From Bacteroidota bacterium (GTDB lineage: Bacteria; Bacteroidota; Bacteroidia; Chitinophagales; Chitinophagaceae): a DNA stretch of 64,000 nucleotides. The stretch is from NCBI GenBank assembly GCA_030706635.1, contig JAUZOD010000001.1:124001-188000 (forward strand). Direction: 5' to 3'. The notes beneath the pieces were generated by a model. The model ran no database searches, was not told the origin of the DNA, and worked only from the letters and a program-made list of their open reading frames with translations. Positions 8,385 through 16,463 of the stretch are shown here, one piece after another; position 1 is the stretch's first letter; each line of letters starts with the position of its first letter. A program made the position numbers and the translations under genes.

Positions 8385-9064
8385 TGAATCAATTTTTTGA
8401 TCAGGGGCTCAGCCAGCTTTTCCATAACCTGATATCCCGCTTCGTTCGGGTGCACCCCGTCTTTGGAATAAATTGATTTCATTCCTTTCCGATCATCAAC
8501 AAGCGAAGAATAGTAGTCGAGATAAGCGAATTTATTCTTTTCGGCATACTCTTTTATCCATTGGTTGAGGGCAGTTATTTTTTCTACCGGTTCAATTTCC
8601 GGTTTCCAGGGATACTGGTAAGCTGGCAATACCGAGCAGAGAATCATTTTAATCTTATTCGCCTTTGCCAGTTCGGCCATGGACATGATATTATCCTCGA
8701 TCATTTCCAGGGTTGACGGGCCCGTATTGCCCGCGATATCATTTGTTCCGCACAAAAGAAGAACGGCTTTGGGTTTAAGACTAATTACATCCGCCCTGAA
8801 CCGGACGAGCATCTGGGGTGAGGTTTGTCCGCTGATACCCCGGTCAACATAATGGTTCTTTTCGAAAAACTCCGGTGAAGCATTTATCCAGGCATCCGTT
8901 ATCGAATTCCCCATAAACACAACCCGGTCGCCCGGGGCGGGTGAGGATTTCAGCGCTTCATTTGCGTCCCGGTAGCGGGCAAAGCCGGGCCAATCCTGCG
9001 CTTCACAAAACTGGCATTGGAGAACCTGCAGAAAAACAAAGATGGCCACGCTGAAAATTTTCAT
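8381..9064 (-). CDS. Exported SGNH/GDSL hydrolase
   Basis: 227 residues with a signal peptide ending near residue 22. The SGNH blocks are all visible: nucleophile Ser54 in GNSIT (block I), the glycine in GISGQTS (block II), Asn108 in GTNDI (block III) and Asp202/His205 in DGVHPNEAGY (block V). The family cleaves esters, including acetyl groups on polysaccharides, and this size and layout are typical of periplasmic acetylxylan-esterase-like or lysophospholipase-like members. Among the many carbohydrate enzymes here, glycan deacetylation is a sensible guess. It stands alone on its strand. Confidence 0.9.
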   Translation of the reverse strand: MKIFSVAIFVFLQVLQCQFCEAQDWPGFARYRDANEALKSSPAPGDRVVFMGNSITDAWINASPEFFEKNHYVDRGISGQTSPQMLVRFRADVISLKPKAVLLLCGTNDIAGNTGPSTLEMIEDNIMSMAELAKANKIKMILCSVLPAYQYPWKPEIEPVEKITALNQWIKEYAEKNKFAYLDYYSSLVDDRKGMKSIYSKDGVHPNEAGYQVMEKLAEPLIKKLIH

Positions 9065-9159
9065 ATGCTAAATTTATTCCTGCAAGGAAGCGGATTTCGG
9101 ATAATTATCAAAAAAATGTTTAAGGCTCATGGTTCCCATCCTGCCGGCGGTATAGCTTT

Positions 9160-9192
9160 TTGAAATTGTGATTTGGTAAGGGTTTATCTTTG
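9160..9192 (+). promoter_or_regulatory. Bacteroidota promoter for the DUF2911 gene
   Basis: -33 element TTG at 9160-9162 (within TTTTTG) and -7 element TATCTTTG at 9185-9192, an exact TAnnTTTG match, separated by 22 bases. The ATG follows 24 bases later at 9217. Confidence 0.65.
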
Positions 9193-9216
9193 CAAACCAT
9201 CCATAATAACTTACGC

Positions 9217-10053
9217 ATGAAAAAGACATTACCGGCATTTGTATTCGTTTGTTTCTTATTCCTGAATGGTTTTGCCCAGCAAATAAAGATACCGGCCCCC
9301 TCTCCTGCTCAAAACGTGAAACAGGAATTTGGTCTTTCTGCTATCGAACTTTCCTATTCAAGACCGGGTGTAAAAAGCAGAACGGTTTTTGGCGACCTGG
9401 TGCCCTATGGAAAAGTGTGGCGGACGGGCGCCAACCAGGCCACTACAATCAATTTCGGAGATTCGGTGATCATCGGAGGCACTCCAATACCGCCGGGAAA
9501 ATATGGATTACTGACCATTCCCGGACCCGATGAATGGACCATCATCATTACAAAACAACTGGATGTAACCAATCCTTCTGCGTATAAAGCCGACCAGGAT
9601 ATGGTGCGTGTGAAGGTCAGAACGCAGGCATTTCCCTACCCCATCGAGACGTTCACGATCCTGTTCAGCAATATCACACCCAATAGCTGTGACCTGGCTA
9701 TAATCTGGGATAAGACCCTGGTGGCGCTCCCCATTAAAACAGATATAGATTCCAGGATTATGGCGAAGATCAGTGCGGCTATGGACAAAGACAGTTTTCC
9801 CTATTTCACCGCGGCCACCTATTACCTGGATAATAAAAAAGATATCTACAAGGCCCTGGAATGGTTTAATAAGGCTGTTGAGCAGAATCCAAAAGCCTAT
9901 TATATGTTTTATCAGAAAGCCAGATGCCAGGCGAAAATGGGCAGGAATAAAGAGGCGATGGCAACCGCACAGCGATCAATGCAATTAGCCAAAGAAGCGA
10001 AAAATGAGGATTATGTGGCGTTGAATGAAAAGCTGATCGCTACGCTGAGATAA
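9217..10053 (+). CDS. Exported DUF2911 protein with C-terminal TPR-like repeats
   Basis: 278 residues from the ATG at 9217; an alternative TTG at 9190 is rejected because the signal peptide (KKTLPAFVFVCFLFLNGFAQ) starts at 9217. The first 160 residues match DUF2911: YSRPGVKSRTVFG, LVPYGKVWRTGAN, TINFGDSV and PPGKYGLLTIP are the usual family blocks. The last 90 residues form TPR-like helices (ALEWFNKAVEQNPKAYYMFY, ARCQAKMGRNKEAMATAQRS). DUF2911 is common in Bacteroidota and has no known activity. It probably acts in the periplasm. Convergent with the response regulator. Confidence 0.9.
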   Translation: MKKTLPAFVFVCFLFLNGFAQQIKIPAPSPAQNVKQEFGLSAIELSYSRPGVKSRTVFGDLVPYGKVWRTGANQATTINFGDSVIIGGTPIPPGKYGLLTIPGPDEWTIIITKQLDVTNPSAYKADQDMVRVKVRTQAFPYPIETFTILFSNITPNSCDLAIIWDKTLVALPIKTDIDSRIMAKISAAMDKDSFPYFTAATYYLDNKKDIYKALEWFNKAVEQNPKAYYMFYQKARCQAKMGRNKEAMATAQRSMQLAKEAKNEDYVALNEKLIATLR

Positions 10054-10069
10054 ACAGGGGCCGCGCATT

Positions 10070-10435
10070 TTATTGATTTGAGTCAGTAACCGATTTGATC
10101 ACTTCGCGTATGCGGTGCATGGAAAACGGCTTTTGTAGAAAGCCAGACACACCCTCTTTTGCTGCCTGGGCCAGCAAATTCAAATTCGGATCTGCGGAGA
10201 TCATGATGATCCGGGAATTATCAAATGATTCCCTGTGTTTTTTCAGGAATTCGAGCCCCAAACCATCGGGCAGGTTATGGTCCAGAATAATGATGTCCTG
10301 CTTAAGTTGTAGCTTTTCTTCTGCTTCCCGAAGCGAACGGGCACAGGCGAACTCGAAATCTTCTTTTGCAAAAATACCGCAGATCAATTCACAGAGATCG
10401 CACTCGTCGTCAATGATCAACACTTTAATGCTCAT
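10070..10435 (-). CDS. Single-domain response regulator
   Basis: 121 residues from the ATG at 10435. It is a stand-alone receiver domain: acidic pair in LIIDDECDL, phospho-acceptor Asp52 in IIILDHNLPDG, Ser in MISADP and the conserved Lys in FLQKPFS. There is no output domain, so it must act through a partner protein. No histidine kinase lies in this window. Downstream of two tiny stress-type membrane genes on the same strand, though more than 110 bases separate them. Confidence 0.9.
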   Translation of the reverse strand: MSIKVLIIDDECDLCELICGIFAKEDFEFACARSLREAEEKLQLKQDIIILDHNLPDGLGLEFLKKHRESFDNSRIIMISADPNLNLLAQAAKEGVSGFLQKPFSMHRIREVIKSVTDSNQ

Positions 10436-10548
10436 GCCAGCTTTCAATTAGGCTACAATGACAATTACGTTTTATCCTGCCTAACAGATTGAACGAAATG
10501 ACTAAATTCCCTCACGGTCGGCACCGGGTTTGAGGAATAATGTACTCA

Positions 10549-10728
10549 TTAAATTTCAGGTTGCAGGTTCACCCCGGATTCCCGGACGTCTTCCGACTCA
10601 TCCGTCAGGCAATTCATACAATCATCAAAGGCTTTTACCAATCGCCTCCGGGTCTCAGAACCTTTTGCCGGAGCCATTAGCAGACCGATGGCGATGCCAG
10701 CCAATAAGCCAAATACTATCCTATTCAT
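10549..10728 (-). CDS. YtxH-type small membrane protein, 59 residues
   Basis: ATG at 10726-10728 to TAA at 10549-10551. The protein starts MNRIVFGLLAGIAIGLLMAP, one membrane segment with the glycine spacing typical of YtxH proteins, followed by AKGSETRRRLVKAF, a charged helix. YtxH proteins are general-stress envelope proteins of unknown mechanism. The gene is shorter than most and is easy to miss. It shares the strand with the lmo0937-type gene upstream and the response regulator downstream. Confidence 0.8.
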   Translation of the reverse strand: MNRIVFGLLAGIAIGLLMAPAKGSETRRRLVKAFDDCMNCLTDESEDVRESGVNLQPEI

Positions 10729-10880
10729 AAATCGGTTTGAATAACTAGTTCAATTTCCAGGCCCGCGGAAATAATTCCAACTCCCATTAAACTCGATACG
10801 GCGCCGGTATCGGGGCCCGTCTATGGCGAAACTTCCGCCAGGCCTTGCTGGCATCAGAACCGGTTAATGCACAGGGCAAA

Positions 10881-10923
10881 GCGATAAGAGAGCCTGCCCG
10901 TCATGGCAGGCTCATAATATCGC
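10881..10923 (-). terminator. Hairpin after the lmo0937-type gene
   Basis: Nine-pair stem GAGCCTGCC (10890-10898) and GGCAGGCTC (10905-10913) with loop CGTCAT, extended by GCGATA at 10881-10886 and TATCGC at 10918-10923. It starts 12 bases beyond the stop of the lmo0937-type gene, reading on the minus strand. No long T run follows, so termination is probable rather than certain. Confidence 0.65.
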
Positions 10924-10935
10924 TTGGATTTAATT

Positions 10936-11085
10936 CTAAGCTTCCCGGCGAATAACCTTCAACAGGAAAAGCACAATCGCAATGACCAGCAAAACATGGA
11001 TGATGCCTCCGGCGGCATAGCCGAAAAAACCGATAGCCCAGATAATAACAAGAACGACGGCGATGATGTACAGCAGATTACCCAT
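10936..11085 (-). CDS. lmo0937-family small membrane protein, 49 residues
   Basis: ATG at 11083-11085 to TAG at 10936-10938. The translation begins MGNLLYIIAVVLVIIWAIGF, continues FGYAAGGIIHVLLVIAIVLF and ends in a short basic tail (LLKVIRREA). Two membrane segments around a Gly-rich turn are the hallmark of the lmo0937 family, small proteins often found beside YtxH and other stress genes in Bacteroidota. Function is unknown. Confidence 0.85.
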   Translation of the reverse strand: MGNLLYIIAVVLVIIWAIGFFGYAAGGIIHVLLVIAIVLFLLKVIRREA

Positions 11086-11517
11086 AAAATTGTTTTAAAG
11101 TGAATAAATGAGAGATTCTGGTATGTATTTAAAAGGAGTGCCAGCAATAGCTGAACCTGGTTTCTTTTGGGGGTTGCCTATTTACGCATGTAAGTACCCG
11201 TCGGCCTGCCCCGGATGTCATCAAAGTTTACGGCTCTGGAAGAAATACCGGGCTGACGCAAACCTGGCTTTTCCTCCGGAAGTAGCGCCCAGGACTGACC
11301 GACAACGACAAAACAATTTTTTAAACAACTAAAAATCAAATCAATTGGAAAAGGCTGTATAAATGGCTTTGAGGTATTCCGGGTACAGCGACAGTCAGGA
11401 GCTAAGTGTTAACCTTTAGACCGTCATAACATGCAGGCAATTAGCGGATTAATTGCGCTCTTGTGATAAATACGATCGTAGGTTTACAGACAAATTCAGT
11501 GTTGTTCCTCTATCAGG
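11086..11517. other. Gene-poor stretch
   Basis: No gene supported on either strand. It holds only short frames without protein-like composition and a perfect ten-base palindrome TACGATCGTA at 11471-11480. It leads into a candidate small RNA and a pseudogene, so the region looks like a site of past rearrangement. Confidence 0.5.
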
Positions 11518-11541
11518 ATATCACGCGGTGATATACCTTTG
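11518..11541 (+). promoter_or_regulatory. Palindrome overlapping a -7 box
   Basis: ATATCAC (11518-11524), GCG, GTGATAT (11528-11534) form an inverted repeat. Its right end overlaps TACCTTTG at 11534-11541, an exact Bacteroidota -7 box on the plus strand. A repressor bound here would block the promoter. No -33 element is clear. Confidence 0.45.
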
Positions 11542-11548
11542 ACAGATC

Positions 11549-11660
11549 CAACCCGAAAGAAAAATCAAACCGAAGAAAAACCATTATTGATCCAAATCCT
11601 ACTGTAAGAACAAAAATCCTTTCTTTGAAAAACCGCTGACTTATCCCAGCGGTTTTTTGT
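11549..11660 (+). ncRNA. Candidate small RNA of about 110 bases
   Basis: A -7 box at 11534-11541 and a strong intrinsic terminator at 11629-11658 enclose about 110 bases with no start codon followed by a useful frame. The interior is A-rich and mostly unstructured. This is a candidate only. It could also be the leader and terminator of a gene that has been lost, because a truncated YfiR fragment follows directly. Confidence 0.35.
11629..11658 (+). terminator. Strong intrinsic terminator
   Basis: Ten-pair stem AAAACCGCTG (11629-11638) and CAGCGGTTTT (11647-11656), eight-base loop, followed by more T. It is the clearest intrinsic terminator in this part of the window, and it has no intact plus-strand gene upstream of it. 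Confidence 0.85.
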
Positions 11661-11664
11661 TTTA

Positions 11665-11909
11665 CCTCCCCCGGATCCAAAAAAATCGGAACAGGTTATT
11701 TCCGCCTTAAAAGAATGAAGTATCCTGACCATAAACGACCAGCCCGGTTTCTTAATTCAGGGCGGCATGATAAAATTAATTAAGAAAAATAATAATGTGA
11801 GGTTTGAAATCAATCCCGAGCCTGCAAAAGCAGCCGGCCTGTCCTGTGTTCAACGTTGCTGAGGCTGGCAGAAATCTTCGATCCTTCAAAAACAGGTAGT
11901 TTACCTTAA
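11665..11909 (+). pseudogene. Decayed C-terminal fragment of a YfiR/DUF4154 protein
   Basis: In one frame the segment reads PDPKKSEQVISALKE, a TGA stop at 11716-11718, then SILTINDQPGFLIQGGMIKL and NNNVRFEINPEPAKAAGL. A frameshift near 11840 is followed by CSTLLRLAEIFDP in another frame. These are the end blocks of YfiR/DUF4154 (LTVxD, GGMI, RFEIN, AGL, LLRLA). YfiR proteins are periplasmic inhibitors of diguanylate cyclases. The N-terminal half is missing; the fragment begins straight after the terminator at 11658. It is a clear remnant with a 5' truncation, one stop and one frameshift. It ends across the stop of the Crp/Fnr gene. Confidence 0.75.
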
Positions 11910-12544
11910 TTGTTCTTGAACCCGCTCATGAGTTTTATCTCATTTCTATAAAGTATTATTTTTTTATCATTCTCCAGTTGCTTAAGGAGTCGTGAAATAA
12001 CTACCCTGGACGTTGCCAGTTCGTCCGCAATCAGATAATGCGATGCCTTTATAATGCTGGACCCGGAAAGACGCTGTTTTTCCTTGAGATAAGATATCAG
12101 GCGTTCATCCAATTTATGAAATGCGATGGTTTCAATGGATTTCAGCAGTTCTAAAAAGCGTTCGTTAAAACTTCGCATGATATAGTTTTTCCAGCTGGAA
12201 TATTTGCAAAGCCATTCGTCCAGCTTGTCATGCGGTATGGCGAGCAGTTCCACATCGTCTTCTGCGATGGCCTTTATTTCACTTTTCTTTGCCTCAACAC
12301 AACAGCTGTATGCCATTGAGCAACTTTCATTGCTTGACAAATAGTACAATAGTATTTCCTTGCCATTTTCATCCATCCGTAATACTTTGATTGTTCCACT
12401 AAGAATAAGCGGCATCATCCGTATGTATTTGCCGTAGTCTATAATCACATCGCCTTCTTTAAAAGACCTGATTTTGCCAGACTCCTGCATCTCTTTGACC
12501 AATGCGGGTTCGAAAATGGAGTCTAAGATTGATTTATTCACCAT
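11906..12544 (-). CDS. Crp/Fnr-family transcription regulator with a Cys cluster
   Basis: 212 residues: an N-terminal cyclic-nucleotide-binding-like barrel (residues 15-120), a long dimer helix (about 125-145) and a C-terminal winged helix with the recognition helix in ADELATSRVVISRLLKQLE (173-191). The barrel carries Cys75, Cys81 and Cys82 (NESCSMAYSCC) where cAMP-binding members have other residues. It lacks the Fnr N-terminal iron-sulfur cysteines. I infer redox or sulfur-species sensing rather than cAMP binding. It is the last gene of the efflux cluster but has its own -7 box 47 bases upstream. It is a natural candidate to bind the palindrome at 19236. Confidence 0.9.
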   Translation of the reverse strand: MVNKSILDSIFEPALVKEMQESGKIRSFKEGDVIIDYGKYIRMMPLILSGTIKVLRMDENGKEILLYYLSSNESCSMAYSCCVEAKKSEIKAIAEDDVELLAIPHDKLDEWLCKYSSWKNYIMRSFNERFLELLKSIETIAFHKLDERLISYLKEKQRLSGSSIIKASHYLIADELATSRVVISRLLKQLENDKKIILYRNEIKLMSGFKNN

Positions 12545-12590
12545 AGCGCGTAAGATGCCTGGTTAGCATGATTGCAACCAGTACCTCAGC

Positions 12591-12598
12591 CAAAATTA
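12591..12598 (-). promoter_or_regulatory. -7 box for the Crp/Fnr gene
   Basis: Read on the minus strand, TAATTTTG is an exact TAnnTTTG match in the 68-base gap between the DUF2892 gene and the Crp/Fnr gene. It suggests the regulator can be made independently of the efflux operon. No good -33 element is visible. Confidence 0.45.
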
Positions 12599-12612
12599 GC
12601 GTTTTAAACCGG

Positions 12613-12861
12613 TTATTCTAACGGACCGCATCCCCCCATTTCAGCGTTGCCTTTGTTGATGAATATCTTATCAGCCTGTTCTTTCCCTCCAATAGCATTG
12701 AGTATCTTTTCCAAAGGGCAGAACTTAGTAAAGCCGGATTGTAATAAATTGACTCCCACAAAAACACCCAGCCAGAGCCAGTTCATACTGACAAAGTGGG
12801 CAAGCAAGATGCTGACAAGGACAAATGATCCCGCAACAGCACGAACAATTCTTTCTCTCAT
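12613..12861 (-). CDS. DUF2892 inner-membrane protein
   Basis: 82 residues with two membrane segments (residues 8-22 and 26-40) and the family motif SGFTKFCPLEKIL; the Cys in this motif is conserved in DUF2892. The tail carries another Cys (GGCGPLE). DUF2892 is the membrane part of YgaP-type rhodanese proteins, linked to sulfur and redox metabolism. It lies 18 bases after the PII-like gene on the same strand. A second DUF2892 gene is at 19313. Confidence 0.85.
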   Translation of the reverse strand: MRERIVRAVAGSFVLVSILLAHFVSMNWLWLGVFVGVNLLQSGFTKFCPLEKILNAIGGKEQADKIFINKGNAEMGGCGPLE

Positions 12862-12879
12862 ATTAGTAAATTTGATAGT

Positions 12880-13188
12880 TTACAAACCTGATTTTTCCAC
12901 CGGAACAATAAAGCAACGGATTGGCAAATCCGTTCCTGATGCCTTATTGAAAATTTTGATCAGTTCCATACCACAATCCGCATTCTTTGCTTCAGTAAAA
13001 CTAAACAGCATCATGGAATCCATTTTCTGATCACCACTGGCGAACCAGCTATCCATAATGTCCATTTGTTGGTTGTCCCTGAACCCGATGATCGGCGAGG
13101 CGCTGAATACATGAATATTGGCCTGCTTAAAAATTTTCGCAACGTCGTCCTGAGACTCTCTCAGGCATGTGACTATAAACAATTTCAT
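12880..13188 (-). CDS. Small PII/CutA-like protein, uncharacterised
   Basis: 102 residues without signal peptide. It begins with a strand (MKLFIVTCLRE), a helix (QDDVAKIFKQANI), then two strands with FSFTEAKNADCGMELIKIF and a last strand LPIRCFIVPVE. This alternation is what the ferredoxin-like PII/CutA fold gives, and similar small proteins accompany heavy-metal or RND efflux operons. Two Cys may bind metal. It starts 11 bases after the RND gene stop, so it is surely in the operon. The family assignment is by pattern only. Confidence 0.6.
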   Translation of the reverse strand: MKLFIVTCLRESQDDVAKIFKQANIHVFSASPIIGFRDNQQMDIMDSWFASGDQKMDSMMLFSFTEAKNADCGMELIKIFNKASGTDLPIRCFIVPVEKSGL

Positions 13189-13199
13189 AAAAAAGATTT

Positions 13200-16100
13200 T
13201 TATTTAACCGGATATTTTTTTCGCATCATTCTAAAATACAACAGCGGAACGACCAGTAAAGTGAGGAAGGTAGATGTGATAGTGCCTCCCATCAGCGAAA
13301 TGGCGAGTCCCTGGAAAATCGGGTCAAATAAAATGATGATTGCGCCCAGCGCAACTGCTCCGGCAGTCAAAAGAATCGGCGTGGTCCGCACTGCACCCGC
13401 TTCAATGATGGCCTGTTTAAGGGGTATTCCTTCTCTTAACCGGATATTGATGAAGTCGATCAGGAGCACCGAGTTTCGAACCATCACACCCGCCAGCGCA
13501 ATGAATCCGATCATGGAAGTAGCGGTAAAATACGCACCAAGCAGCCAGTGACCTAATACAATGCCAATCAGGGATAACGGGATAGCAGCCAGCATCACCA
13601 GGGGTACGGTAAAGTTCTGAAACCAACCGACGATTAATATATAGATCAGTAAAATAACCACCGCAAATGCGATTCCCAGATCGCGGAATACCTCGAAGGT
13701 GATCTGCCATTCTCCATCCCATTTGATGGAATAATCGTCATCCATTTCAGGCTGGTGGGTATATTCTTCTTTTAAAGAGAACCCCCTGGGAACAGAAACG
13801 TTTTTCAGACTATCCGAAATATTGGCAATGGCGTAGGACGGGCTTTCCAGTTTGCCGGACATATCCGCCAGTACATACACGACTTCTTTTTGATTTTTTC
13901 TGTATATGTCTTTCTCTCTTATTTTGCGGGTTACGGTTACCAGGTCCCGGATGGGTACAGCGTTTCCCTGCATACCCATTATTTTCAGATCCAGTATATC
14001 ATTCATACTTGTTTTATCTTCATCAGTTAACTGCAGTCTAATGGCTGTCTGGTCGTATGCAGCAGGTTCATATACATTCCCTGCCGGCATTCCGGATAAA
14101 GCCGCCTGGATGGTGGATGTTACCTGTGCAGTGATTACACCATAGCGCATGGCTTTTTCCTTATTCACTTCCACATGATACTCGGGCTGGTCCGCTTCCA
14201 CCATCCAGTCCACATCTACCACGTCCTGCGTTTTTCTAAATAAGGTTTTAACCTGGCTCGCTATACGGATCTGTTCATGATAATCAGGTCCGTAGATTTC
14301 CGCAACCAGGGTAGACAGAACGGGTGGTCCCGGCGGCACTTCTACGATTTTTACATTGGCATCATATTTTTCAGCAATGGCCTGTATGGGCACACGCATC
14401 TGCCTGGCAATGGCATGGCTTTGTATGCTTCTTTTTCCCTTATCCACCAGATTCACCTGGATGTCCGCCACATTTTCCCCTCTTCGCAAATCATAGTGCC
14501 GCACTAAACCATTAAAGCTGACGGGTGCTGACGTGCCGACATAAACCTGGTAATTTTCCACCAGGGATTGATTGGCAATATAGACGGAGATGTCTTTAGC
14601 AACGGCCTGTGTTTTCTCGAGTGTGGTTCCCTCCGGCATGTCAATAACCACCTGGAATTCGTTCTTATTATCAAACGGTAGCATTTTTAATGCCACCGAT
14701 TGGGTATAGAAAAGCATCAGGGAACCCAGCAATATAATCACAATACTGATGATGAAAGTCCAGCGTTTCCAGCGGGTCTCCAGCATAGGCTGAATAAACG
14801 CACGGTAGATTTTATAGATCCTGCTTTCTTCCAGCTTCACGGGTTTGCTTTCTGCATGGCTGTTGCCTTTCTTTTCTTTTTCCCGGAGGAAAATAAAGCC
14901 CAGATAAGGTGTAAGTGTCAGCGCAACAAGAAGGGAAAACATCATGGCGATGGAAGCTCCTATGGGCATAGGGCTCATATAAGGACCCATCATGCCAGAT
15001 ACAAAAGCCATGGGTAAAACGGCTGCGACAACAGTGAATGTGGCCAGTATGGTGGGATTGCCTACTTCATTGATGGCATAAATGGCCGCCTGGAAAGCTG
15101 GCAGCTTTTTCATTTTGAAATGGCGATGCATATTTTCCGCAATGATGATGGAATCATCCACTACAATTCCCGTGATGAATACAAGGGCAAAAAGCGTAAT
15201 GCGGTTCAGGGTATAATCCATAAAATAGTAGCTGAACAGGGTTAGTGCAAACGTAACAGGTACGGAAAGAAACACGACCAAGCCGCCGCGCCAGCCCATA
15301 GCGAGCATTACAAATAGAGTAACTACCACGATGGATATAAATAAATGGAATAACAATTCTGATACTTTATCTGACGCCGTTTCACCATAATTCCGGCTCA
15401 CGGTCACCTGCACTTCATTGGGTATTAATTCTTTTTTCAGGCGTTCAATTTTTGAAATAATCTGTCCGGATAATTTCATCGCGTCAGCGCCCTTCCTTTT
15501 GGCCACACTTAAGGTGATGGCCGGATAATTCGATTTGTATGCATTTGCTTTTGACGTATCGGCTTTCCCATATCCAAAAAGCACATATTGACTGGGGATC
15601 TCAGGTCCTTCCTCCACCCGGGCGATTTGCCTGAGATAAACAGGCTGTTGTTTGTCGATGCCGATCACCAGGTTCGCCACATCATCTGAAGTAGTCAGAA
15701 AATTTCCGGTTTCAACTGAAAATACAGTGTCCTGCCGCAGGATATTGCCGCTTTGCGTCTGCAAATTGCTGCCCTGTATCTGCCGGCTAACGGATAAAAA
15801 ATCCACATGGGTTTCAGCCATTTTATTTTTATCCAGGATGACTTTCACTTCGCGGCTCCTGCCACCTAATATTTTAATATCCGAAACGTCCGTTATCTTT
15901 TTTATTTCGCTGGTCAGTGCCTGTCCGATTTGTTTTAAACGGTAGTCATCATATTTCTCGCTCCAGAGCGTTAATCCCAATACGGGTACATCGTCTATAG
16001 ACCTGGTTTTTATCAGCGGAAGGGTAATTCCCTGAGGCATTTTGTCCATGTTCTTCATCAGCTCACTGTACAATTTTACCAGGGAGCGTTCCACGTCTTC

Positions 16101-16409
16101 GCCCACGTGAAACTGAACAATGATCATCGCCTGCCCTTTCATGGAAGTCGAATACACATACTCCACGCCCTTTATGTTGGAAATGATCTTTTCCATCGGG
16201 GCAGCCAGTTTGGTTTCGACATCCTTTGGTTCAGCGCCGGGATACCCGATAAAGATATCGGCCATCGGCACTTTGATTTGTGGTTCTTCTTCCCGGGGAA
16301 TTAAAAAAGTACTGTAACCGCCAATTAGCAGAAAGGCGATCATCAGCAGAATGGTCAACTTTGACTGAAGAAAAACTTTGGCAATATTTCCCGAAAAACC
16401 ATTTTTCAT
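13200..16409 (-). CDS. RND efflux pump inner-membrane subunit
   Basis: 1069 residues, the usual RND length. An N-terminal membrane helix (residues 17-36) is followed by IPREEEPQI and GYPGAEPKDVE, typical of the periplasmic entry of this group, then twelve membrane helices in two blocks separated by large periplasmic loops. The fourth membrane helix has GIVVDDSIIIAEN, where the paired Asp residues serve proton relay. Substrates of this subgroup include organic compounds and in some cases metals; sequence does not decide. It is third in the operon after TolC-like and adaptor genes. Confidence 0.95.
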   Translation of the reverse strand: MKNGFSGNIAKVFLQSKLTILLMIAFLLIGGYSTFLIPREEEPQIKVPMADIFIGYPGAEPKDVETKLAAPMEKIISNIKGVEYVYSTSMKGQAMIIVQFHVGEDVERSLVKLYSELMKNMDKMPQGITLPLIKTRSIDDVPVLGLTLWSEKYDDYRLKQIGQALTSEIKKITDVSDIKILGGRSREVKVILDKNKMAETHVDFLSVSRQIQGSNLQTQSGNILRQDTVFSVETGNFLTTSDDVANLVIGIDKQQPVYLRQIARVEEGPEIPSQYVLFGYGKADTSKANAYKSNYPAITLSVAKRKGADAMKLSGQIISKIERLKKELIPNEVQVTVSRNYGETASDKVSELLFHLFISIVVVTLFVMLAMGWRGGLVVFLSVPVTFALTLFSYYFMDYTLNRITLFALVFITGIVVDDSIIIAENMHRHFKMKKLPAFQAAIYAINEVGNPTILATFTVVAAVLPMAFVSGMMGPYMSPMPIGASIAMMFSLLVALTLTPYLGFIFLREKEKKGNSHAESKPVKLEESRIYKIYRAFIQPMLETRWKRWTFIISIVIILLGSLMLFYTQSVALKMLPFDNKNEFQVVIDMPEGTTLEKTQAVAKDISVYIANQSLVENYQVYVGTSAPVSFNGLVRHYDLRRGENVADIQVNLVDKGKRSIQSHAIARQMRVPIQAIAEKYDANVKIVEVPPGPPVLSTLVAEIYGPDYHEQIRIASQVKTLFRKTQDVVDVDWMVEADQPEYHVEVNKEKAMRYGVITAQVTSTIQAALSGMPAGNVYEPAAYDQTAIRLQLTDEDKTSMNDILDLKIMGMQGNAVPIRDLVTVTRKIREKDIYRKNQKEVVYVLADMSGKLESPSYAIANISDSLKNVSVPRGFSLKEEYTHQPEMDDDYSIKWDGEWQITFEVFRDLGIAFAVVILLIYILIVGWFQNFTVPLVMLAAIPLSLIGIVLGHWLLGAYFTATSMIGFIALAGVMVRNSVLLIDFINIRLREGIPLKQAIIEAGAVRTTPILLTAGAVALGAIIILFDPIFQGLAISLMGGTITSTFLTLLVVPLLYFRMMRKKYPVK

Positions 16410-16463
16410 TTGCGTGTATTAACTCGTTAAGTCTTTTTCAGATATTCCGTTCGACTGATTCAT

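Noticed and set aside
10959-11147. Minus-strand 62-residue hydrophobic frame
   Set aside because: It is an out-of-frame shadow of the 49-residue lmo0937-type gene, which has family features.
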